NCBI RefSeq assembly: GCF_042684585.1
Contig: NZ_JBHULS010000001.1
Span: 620,001-684,000 of the forward strand
Reading direction: 5' to 3'
Source of the DNA: Algorimicrobium sediminis
GTDB taxonomy: Bacteria > Bacteroidota > Bacteroidia > Flavobacteriales > Flavobacteriaceae
Length of the DNA: 64,000 bases
Positions 58,729-64,000 of this stretch are shown one piece after another (the first letter of the stretch is position 1; each line of letters begins with the position of its first letter). The notes beneath the pieces were generated by a model. It had not been told where the DNA came from and ran no database searches. It saw only the letters and a list, made by a program, of their open reading frames with translations. A program made the position numbers and the translations under genes.

Positions 58729-59613
58729 ATGGAAAGTAACAAAACTTCAACAGGATTTAAAATAGCTTTGGTAATTGCCCTGATACTATTTGTGGGTACC
58801 GGCATATATACAGCACAACTTTACAAAGAAAAACAAGAAACTGAAGCCCAATTATTGGAAGAAAAAAATATGGTAATGACAGATTTAACTAATATGGCCA
58901 AACAATATGATAAGGCTATTAGTGAAAATGCCATTTCGAACGATAAGTTAGTTGCAGCTAAAAGCCGTATTGAGGGTTTAATAGACTCTATTAAAGTGGC
59001 AGAAACAAATGTTAAAAGTCTTTATAGGTATAAATCCAAGTTTTTAGCACTTCAAAAAGAAATGGACGTGTTACTAACAGAAAATGATCGTTTAAAAACC
59101 GAAAATCAACAGCTGTCTAGTTCGTTGGACAGCACCAAAATTCGTTTGGAGCAACGTACTATGTTTACAGACTCCTTGTTAGTTCAGAATACAGAATTAG
59201 CCAAAGTAGTAAGTAAGGCCTCTGTATTAGGCGCGGTTGGTTTAGAAGGTTATGGGGTTATTGTTAGAAATTCTGGAAAGTTAATACCTACAGAAAGCGC
59301 TAGACGCTCCGATAAAATTCGAATATGCTTTACAGTACCAAGTAACACACTGGTAAAAAGTGGTGATCAAGAATTGTATGTTCAGGTAATTAACCCTAAA
59401 AATAATACCCTTGGTGTAAATGAACAAATTGCGTTTGGTGAAAAAATATTAAACTACAGTTTGGTAAGTAAATTTTATTATGAAAATGCGAGTTTGGATA
59501 TATGCGAGTTTATAGCACAAAACAACGACGCCGATTTTGAGAAAGGCCGTTACATAGTAAATGTTTTCAATCAGCAGGATTTGGTAGCCACATCTAGCTT
59601 TACCTTGGATTAA
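58729..59613 (+). CDS. Membrane-anchored coiled-coil protein
   Basis: 294 residues. One N-terminal membrane helix ('IALVIALILFVGTGIYTAQL', about 12-31), then a long coiled coil (about 33-160, 'LQKEMDVLLTENDRLKTENQ'), then a C-terminal beta-rich domain ('YGVIVRNSGKLIPTESARR', 'DQELYVQVINPKNNTLG'). No named family recognised; I recall similar lengths and layouts in flavobacteria. It probably sits in the inner membrane facing the periplasm. Monocistronic, with its own terminator. Confidence 0.6.
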   Translation: MESNKTSTGFKIALVIALILFVGTGIYTAQLYKEKQETEAQLLEEKNMVMTDLTNMAKQYDKAISENAISNDKLVAAKSRIEGLIDSIKVAETNVKSLYRYKSKFLALQKEMDVLLTENDRLKTENQQLSSSLDSTKIRLEQRTMFTDSLLVQNTELAKVVSKASVLGAVGLEGYGVIVRNSGKLIPTESARRSDKIRICFTVPSNTLVKSGDQELYVQVINPKNNTLGVNEQIAFGEKILNYSLVSKFYYENASLDICEFIAQNNDADFEKGRYIVNVFNQQDLVATSSFTLD

Positions 59614-59646
59614 TACCTATATACCTAAACGTTTATAGTATCCTTT

Positions 59647-59684
59647 ACTAAAAAAACCCACGCATAATTCGTGGGTTTTTTAGT
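59647..59684 (+). terminator. Intrinsic terminator (possibly bidirectional)
   Basis: ACTAAAAAAACCCACG ... CGTGGGTTTTTTAGT: a near-perfect stem with flanking A and T runs, between the convergent coiled-coil gene and hutI. Confidence 0.85.
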
Positions 59685-59708
59685 AATTAAAAAGAGACCA
59701 TATCCGTT

Positions 59709-60953
59709 TTAATTTGCTTTAACACCGTTAATAAGGACGGTTTCTATATGGTTGTCGCCAAAAGCATAGGGTAAAAAGGCATAACTAGGAATGGGTTTTG
59801 TAATAATAAGGTTGGCTTTTTTTCCGCGTGTTATGCTTCCATACATGTTACTAACGCCCATGGCATAAGCGCCGTTTATGGTAGCAGCGTTTATAGCTTC
59901 TTCTGGAGTAAGTTTCATTTTTATACAGGCCGTACTAACTACAAAATTCATATTGCCGCTTGGTGTAGACCCTGGATTATAATCTGAAGCCAAGGCTAGA
60001 GGCAATCCAGCATCTATTAATTTTCGTCCTGGTGTATAAGGAATGCTTAAAAAATAAGAGCAACTAGGCAGAGCAACCGGCATGGTGTTACTTTGTTGTA
60101 AATGCTTAATATCTGCGTCTTGTAGTTCTTCTAAATGATCTACAGATAGCGCATTATTTTTTACGGCCACCTCAATACCACCAAAGGCATTAAATTGATT
60201 AACATGAATTTTAGGTGTTAAACCGTGCATTGTACCAGCTTCCAAAATACGTTGTGTATCGGTTAAATTGAAGTAGCCTTTTTCGCAAAAAACATCAATG
60301 TATTTGGCTAGTTGCTCATTGGCAACACGCGGAATTAGTTCATTTATTATTAAATCTACATAAGCAGTTTTGTTATTCTTATAGGCTGTTGGAACGGCAT
60401 GTGCTGCCAAAAGGGTTGCTTTTATTTTAACAGAAAAGTCGCGTTTTAGACGTTTAATAACCCGAAGCATTTTAAGTTCTGCCTCAACGGTAAGTCCATA
60501 ACCCGATTTTATTTCAATAGCACCAGTTCCTTGGGCTATAACCTGTTTTAGTCTGTTAGCCGATTGTTGGTATAAATCTTCTTCGGAGGTGTTTTGTAAT
60601 TTTTCGGCAGAATTTAAAATACCGCCACCACGGTTGGCAATGTCCTCGTAACTTAAGCCATTAATTCTATCCACAAATTCTTGCTCTCTGTTTCCTGCAT
60701 AAACAATATGTGTATGCGAATCGCACCAAGCAGGTAAAACAAGCTTTCCTGTAGCATCTATAATGGTATCGGCATCTATATTTTTGCAGTCGTCCATACT
60801 ACCAAATCCGACTATGGTATCGTCGTCTAATAATAAATACGCATTTTTTATGGTAGGTAAATGGCGCATGTTAGTTCCGGAAACTTTAGGGATACTAGTT
60901 TCTCTAACCTGAAGTAATTCTTGTATATTTTTTATAAGTGTTGTCATACCCAT
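59709..60953 (-). CDS. hutI: Imidazolonepropionase
   Basis: 414 residues of the amidohydrolase superfamily. Zinc-binding HxH in 'WCDSHTHIVYAGNREQEF', 'IEIKSGYGLTVEAELKMLR', 'LLAAHAVP', 'VDHLEEL', and Asp in 'LALASDYNPGSTPSGNM'. It hydrolyses imidazolone-5-propionate to formimino-glutamate, the substrate of the ureohydrolase upstream in the window. The start may be the ATG at 60953 or two codons later (MTTLIK); both fit. hutH and hutU are not in the window. Confidence 0.95.
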   Translation of the reverse strand: MGMTTLIKNIQELLQVRETSIPKVSGTNMRHLPTIKNAYLLLDDDTIVGFGSMDDCKNIDADTIIDATGKLVLPAWCDSHTHIVYAGNREQEFVDRINGLSYEDIANRGGGILNSAEKLQNTSEEDLYQQSANRLKQVIAQGTGAIEIKSGYGLTVEAELKMLRVIKRLKRDFSVKIKATLLAAHAVPTAYKNNKTAYVDLIINELIPRVANEQLAKYIDVFCEKGYFNLTDTQRILEAGTMHGLTPKIHVNQFNAFGGIEVAVKNNALSVDHLEELQDADIKHLQQSNTMPVALPSCSYFLSIPYTPGRKLIDAGLPLALASDYNPGSTPSGNMNFVVSTACIKMKLTPEEAINAATINGAYAMGVSNMYGSITRGKKANLIITKPIPSYAFLPYAFGDNHIETVLINGVKAN

Positions 60954-61051
60954 GTTTTTTTCAAAGTTCTTTAATTTTTAGCTAATAAAAAAACGGCTGC
61001 TGGCTTGGATACACTTTTTACCTAGTATAAAAGCTTTACAGTAAAAAAAAA

Positions 61052-61085
61052 AAAAGAGGAAAATACGATGTATTTTCCTCTTTTG
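61052..61085 (-). terminator. Terminator of fumC
   Basis: AAAAGAGGAAAATA-CGATG-TATTTTCCTCTTTT; read on the minus strand, the stem is followed by a T-run (poly-A at 61043-61055 on the plus strand). Confidence 0.85.
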
Positions 61086-61124
61086 GTTTTAAAAAGTTTA
61101 TATGCTTATGGCGTAAATAGTGGT

Positions 61125-62525
61125 TTATTTACCCATGTTTCCAATCATGTTTTCTGGTCTTACCCAAGCGTCATATTCATCGGCTGTTACATAGCCTAAA
61201 TTAACCGCTTCTTCTTTTAATGTTGTACCATTTTTATGTGCCGTGTTGGCAATTTCGGCCGCTTTGTAATAACCTATTTTGGTGTTTAACGCTGTTACTA
61301 ACATAAGCGAGTTGTTAAGCAATTGTTTAATAACCTCGTGGTTAGGTTCAATGCCACTGGCACAGTGCGTATTAAAGCTCATGCAGGCATCGCCTAATAG
61401 TTGCGCAGATTGCAACACATTGGCTGCCATAATAGGTTTAAATACGTTTAATTCGTAATGGCCTTGTGCACCCCCAACACTTACCGCAACGTCATTACCC
61501 ATAACTTGAGCACATACCATGGTTAAAGCTTCGCATTGTGTAGGATTAACTTTCCCAGGCATAATAGAACTACCTGGCTCGTTAGCAGGTATGGTAATTT
61601 CGCCAATGCCCGAACGTGGTCCAGAAGCCATCATACGAATATCGTTGGCAATTTTATTTAAAGAAACTGCTAGCTGTTTTAAAGCGCCGTGAGTTTCTAC
61701 TAAAGCATCGTGCGCGGCCAAGGCTTCAAATTTATTGGGAGCTGTTATAAATGGTAATTCTGTAAAATCGGCTATATATTTTGCCACTAATTCGGCATAA
61801 CCTTCTGGTGTGTTAAGGCCAGTTCCAACGGCAGTTCCGCCTAAAGCTAATTCCGAAAGGTGTGGTAGGGTATTTTCTAAAGCTTTTAAGCCGTGGTCTA
61901 GCTGCGATACATAGCCAGAAAATTCCTGCCCTAAAGTAAGTGGTGTGGCATCCATTAAATGTGTACGACCTATTTTTACAACATCTTTAAAAGCTATCGA
62001 TTTTTCGTGAAGGGTATTTCGTAAGGCAATAATTCCCGGTATGGTTGTTTCTACAATTTTTTTGTAGGCAGCAATGTGCATGCCAGTAGGGAAGGTATCG
62101 TTGGATGATTGCGATTTGTTTACATCATCGTTTGGTTGAATGGTTTTTTCGCCTTCACCTATAGTTTTACCGGCCAATTGGTGTGCCCGGTTGGCAATAA
62201 CTTCGTTCACATTCATATTACTTTGTGTACCCGAACCCGTTTGCCAAATAACAAGAGGAAATTGGTTGTCGTGCATACCCGACAAGATTTCGTCGCATAC
62301 TTGGGCTATTAAGTCGCGCTTTTCTTCCGAAAGTACACCTAAATCGCAATTGGTATAGGCAGCAGCTTTTTTTAAGTACGCAAAGCCATATATTATTTCA
62401 AGTGGCATGGAGCCTGCCGCGCCTATCTTAAAATTGTTTCTCGACCGTTCTGTTTGGGCACCCCAAAGTTTGTCTGCCGGCACCTTAACGGTACCCATAG
62501 TATCTTTTTCTGTTCTGTATGTCAT
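61125..62525 (-). CDS. fumC: Class II fumarate hydratase
   Basis: 466 residues, full length. Signature 'GSSIMPGKVNPTQCEAL' and the substrate segments 'TGSGTQSNMNVNEVIANRA', 'SSNDTFPTGMHIAAYK' and 'KIGRTHLMDATPLTLGQEFSGY' place it in FumC, not argininosuccinate or aspartase. It hydrates fumarate to L-malate in the TCA cycle. A TAATTTTG box on the minus strand (62556-62563) precedes the start by 30 bp. Confidence 0.96.
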   Translation of the reverse strand: MTYRTEKDTMGTVKVPADKLWGAQTERSRNNFKIGAAGSMPLEIIYGFAYLKKAAAYTNCDLGVLSEEKRDLIAQVCDEILSGMHDNQFPLVIWQTGSGTQSNMNVNEVIANRAHQLAGKTIGEGEKTIQPNDDVNKSQSSNDTFPTGMHIAAYKKIVETTIPGIIALRNTLHEKSIAFKDVVKIGRTHLMDATPLTLGQEFSGYVSQLDHGLKALENTLPHLSELALGGTAVGTGLNTPEGYAELVAKYIADFTELPFITAPNKFEALAAHDALVETHGALKQLAVSLNKIANDIRMMASGPRSGIGEITIPANEPGSSIMPGKVNPTQCEALTMVCAQVMGNDVAVSVGGAQGHYELNVFKPIMAANVLQSAQLLGDACMSFNTHCASGIEPNHEVIKQLLNNSLMLVTALNTKIGYYKAAEIANTAHKNGTTLKEEAVNLGYVTADEYDAWVRPENMIGNMGK

Positions 62526-62786
62526 AATTTGGAAGAATTGAAATTAATATCGTAACAAAATTACAATTTTATTGACTAATGAACTGCTGCAATTACACAT
62601 AATTATGGTATTAATGTTTTCTAAAAAATAAGACGTCTGGAAAATTTAGAAGTATTTTTAATGGCGTGTATTTTGGTAAACGCTGTGAAAACTTGATACA
62701 AAAGATAGCAGGCTAATAAACCAACCAAACTAGTAGCAGGTGTAACTTTTTTTAATTTTTAGTGTGAATAAATTGCGCAACAACTA
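62526..62786. other. Intergenic stretch between fumC and the small membrane protein
   Basis: Non-coding AT-rich DNA. The fumC -7-like box (complement of CAAAATTA, 62556-62563) is at the left; no other hairpin, repeat or RNA gene was recognised. Confidence 0.4.
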
Positions 62787-62817
62787 TTGTAAAACTAAAC
62801 TCTTTATGTTATCTTTG
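62787..62817 (+). promoter_or_regulatory. Bacteroidetes promoter of the 61-residue membrane protein
   Basis: TTG at 62787-62789, 20-bp spacer, TATCTTTG at 62810-62817, 23 bp before the ATG at 62841. The best-spaced promoter in the window. Confidence 0.65.
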
Positions 62818-62840
62818 CAACATAACTGAAACACAAAAAC

Positions 62841-63026
62841 ATGTTTGAATTTGACCAATATTTAGGATTTTTAGCATTTTTAACCATTTTGACCATTGGT
62901 TTTTGGTTAATGATTTTTTTATTGACATTTGTTGTACCGTATTGGCTAGGTGGTGCTTTATTGGAGCGTTTTAAAGAAATGCGCGAGGAGAAAAAAGCGA
63001 AACAACAAAAATCTTTAGAGTCTTAA
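62841..63026 (+). CDS. Small membrane protein
   Basis: 61 residues: one long hydrophobic stretch or two short helices ('LAFLTILTIGFWLMIFLLTFVVPYWLGG', in part), then a highly charged tail (FKEMREEKKAKQQKSLES). No family recognised. A well-formed promoter and a strong terminator bracket it, so it is a genuine, independently expressed small gene, although its role is unknown. Confidence 0.65.
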   Translation: MFEFDQYLGFLAFLTILTIGFWLMIFLLTFVVPYWLGGALLERFKEMREEKKAKQQKSLES

Positions 63027-63047
63027 AAAACGTGTAACGTATATACT

Positions 63048-63080
63048 AAAACGCCTGATTAAACAATCAGGCGTTTTTTT
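63048..63080 (+). terminator. Terminator of the small membrane protein gene
   Basis: AAACGCCTGATT-AAAC-AATCAGGCGTTT, a perfect stem followed by T's. Confidence 0.9.
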
Positions 63081-63175
63081 TATTCTTATTTTATAATTGG
63101 ATTCCTATTAATGGTAATACTGTTTTTATTGTAAAATTATAAAGTACAAGCTCTTTAAAAGGTGCGGTAAAGCGC

Positions 63176-63208
63176 AAAAAAAAACTGCCTGAATAGGCAG
63201 TTTTTTTG
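63176..63208 (-). terminator. Terminator of the TonB-family receptor gene
   Basis: AAAAACTGCCT-GAAT-AGGCAGTTTTT with A-rich left flank; on the minus strand it follows the receptor stop at 63227. Confidence 0.8.
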
Positions 63209-63226
63209 TTTATAGTTTGCATTAAT

Positions 63227-64000
63227 TTAGCCTTCAAAATCGAAGTCACCACCGTTTTGGCCGCCGCCACGGTTAGCGCGTTTCTTTTGCTGGTTGAAAC
63301 GGTAGGTAAAGGATAAGTTAATACTGCGCTCACGCCATTGGAATTCCGACTCACTGTAATAAGTATCCGTTGTGGTATTCATAATTCGTTTTCTACTATT
63401 TAGCAAATCGCTTACGTTTAAAGCAATAGAGGCATTATCATTTAAGATATCTTTACTAAAAGCCATATTTGCTGAAAATACTCCTTCGCGTTCGTTTTGT
63501 GCATCCGATGATGGACCGCGATAATTTAAGCTTGTTTGCCATTCCACAGCTCCCGGCAGGGTATATTTGTTATTTAAACGCGCAAACCAGCTGGTATTAT
63601 CGTTATCCAATGATAGCCCATTTGGTGTGGTTCCAGTAATAGACTGTCTGAAAATATTAAAGTTACTATTAATGTTCCAGTTTTTAGTTGGCTTGTAGGT
63701 AACCGTAAATTCAAAACCAAACCTATCCTCTGTAGCCAAATTAATAGGCGAGCGCTGTAATACAGGTACGAGTTCGTATAAGTTGTTTAAATCGTCAAAA
63801 TTGGGATCATTAATATTTACTGTTTGGTTGGTTTCAAAAATATAGAAATCGTCGGTTTCAAAACTTACAAAACTAAATACATCAGTAGCATGTTGGTAGT
63901 AAGCCGACCCATTTAAAGATACTTTACCAAATTTCTTGTAGTAACCAATATCAAATAAACCAGAGTAACTAGGTGCTAATTCTGGGTTACCTTTAAAAAT
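63227..64000 (-). CDS. Outer-membrane beta-barrel / TonB-dependent receptor family protein (C-terminal part)
   Basis: The frame is open from the window edge to a stop at 63227 (257 residues); the N-terminus lies outside. Alternating amphipathic strands ('FGFEFTVTYKPTKNWNINSNF', 'WFARLNNKYTLPGAVEWQTSLNY', 'SINLSFTYRFN' in part) and 'NPELAPSYS' near the edge match the OMP_b-brl_3 group of TonB-dependent-receptor-like barrels. The barrel ends in a glycine- and asparagine-rich tail (NRGGGQNGGDFDFEG) instead of a terminal aromatic. Substrate cannot be told from this fragment. Confidence 0.85.
   Translation of the reverse strand: MFKGNPELAPSYSGLFDIGYYKKFGKVSLNGSAYYQHATDVFSFVSFETDDFYIFETNQTVNINDPNFDDLNNLYELVPVLQRSPINLATEDRFGFEFTVTYKPTKNWNINSNFNIFRQSITGTTPNGLSLDNDNTSWFARLNNKYTLPGAVEWQTSLNYRGPSSDAQNEREGVFSANMAFSKDILNDNASIALNVSDLLNSRKRIMNTTTDTYYSESEFQWRERSINLSFTYRFNQQKKRANRGGGQNGGDFDFEG

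Overview
The window is a stretch of chromosome from a marine-type flavobacterium (Bacteroidetes). The signs are low GC, Bacteroidetes-type promoters (TAnnTTTG -7 boxes), a SusC/TonB-family outer-membrane barrel, a menaquinone pathway, a proteorhodopsin with its retinal-forming enzyme Blh, and an Nth, DsbD and TilS set of the usual flavobacterial kind. Both edges cut through genes: a sulfide:quinone-oxidoreductase-like flavoprotein at 1 and a TonB-dependent-receptor-like barrel at 64000. No rRNA, tRNA or CRISPR array was recognised.

Layout. 1-14.9 kb is housekeeping and accessory core: flavoprotein, methyltransferase, LOV-like PAS protein, glutamate-receptor-like K+ channel with a DUF3124 lipoprotein, DEAD-box helicase, pabB-tilS-dsbD, ade and a YheT-like hydrolase, and a nitronate monooxygenase. 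15.06-23.46 kb is a comM (yifB) gene cut in two by a 6.87-kb AT-rich integrated element bounded by an 11-bp direct repeat. Removing the element restores a 512-codon comM exactly. The element carries a very large tyrosine recombinase, several tiny ORFs, an HUH-type Rep-like protein followed by 10-bp iterons, a restriction-modification-like pair (EcoRI-family adenine methylase plus DUF262-HNH nuclease), and a serine recombinase. 23.5-32.6 kb holds an RluA-type synthase, panB, sdaA, a collagen-motif lipoprotein, dnaK with an unusual promoter region, the blh/proteorhodopsin divergent pair and a second nitronate monooxygenase.

32.6-51.4 kb is the menaquinone region: a hotdog thioesterase, menF, menD, then menB-menA-UPF0173 hydrolase, then menC-CPBP protease-menE. 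Between the hydrolase and menC sits a single-chain Type IIG restriction-modification gene (42640-46446). A REP-associated tyrosine transposase (RAYT, HUH/Y1) domain is inserted in frame between its methylase motifs I and IV. The same gene contains short perfect palindromes of the REP type (CAAGGGG...CCCCTTG) that read through as KG-x-x-PL peptides, one of them inside the RAYT domain. The gene's 3' end is tandemly repeated (413-bp unit) and the assembly breaks there (90 Ns). This RAYT-in-Type-IIG arrangement with its own intragenic palindromes is the strongest candidate for an undescribed system in the window. The split comM with its removable defence island is second.

51.4-64 kb is core metabolism: MFS transporter and acyl-CoA carboxylase, FMN reductase-GNAT-MarR, an endonuclease III lacking every Fe-S cysteine, bcp, histidine-degradation genes (formimidoylglutamase and hutI), fumC and small membrane proteins. 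The proteorhodopsin/Blh pair supplies light-driven proton pumping, and the men genes supply the respiratory quinone that a flavoprotein such as the SQR-like enzyme would reduce.
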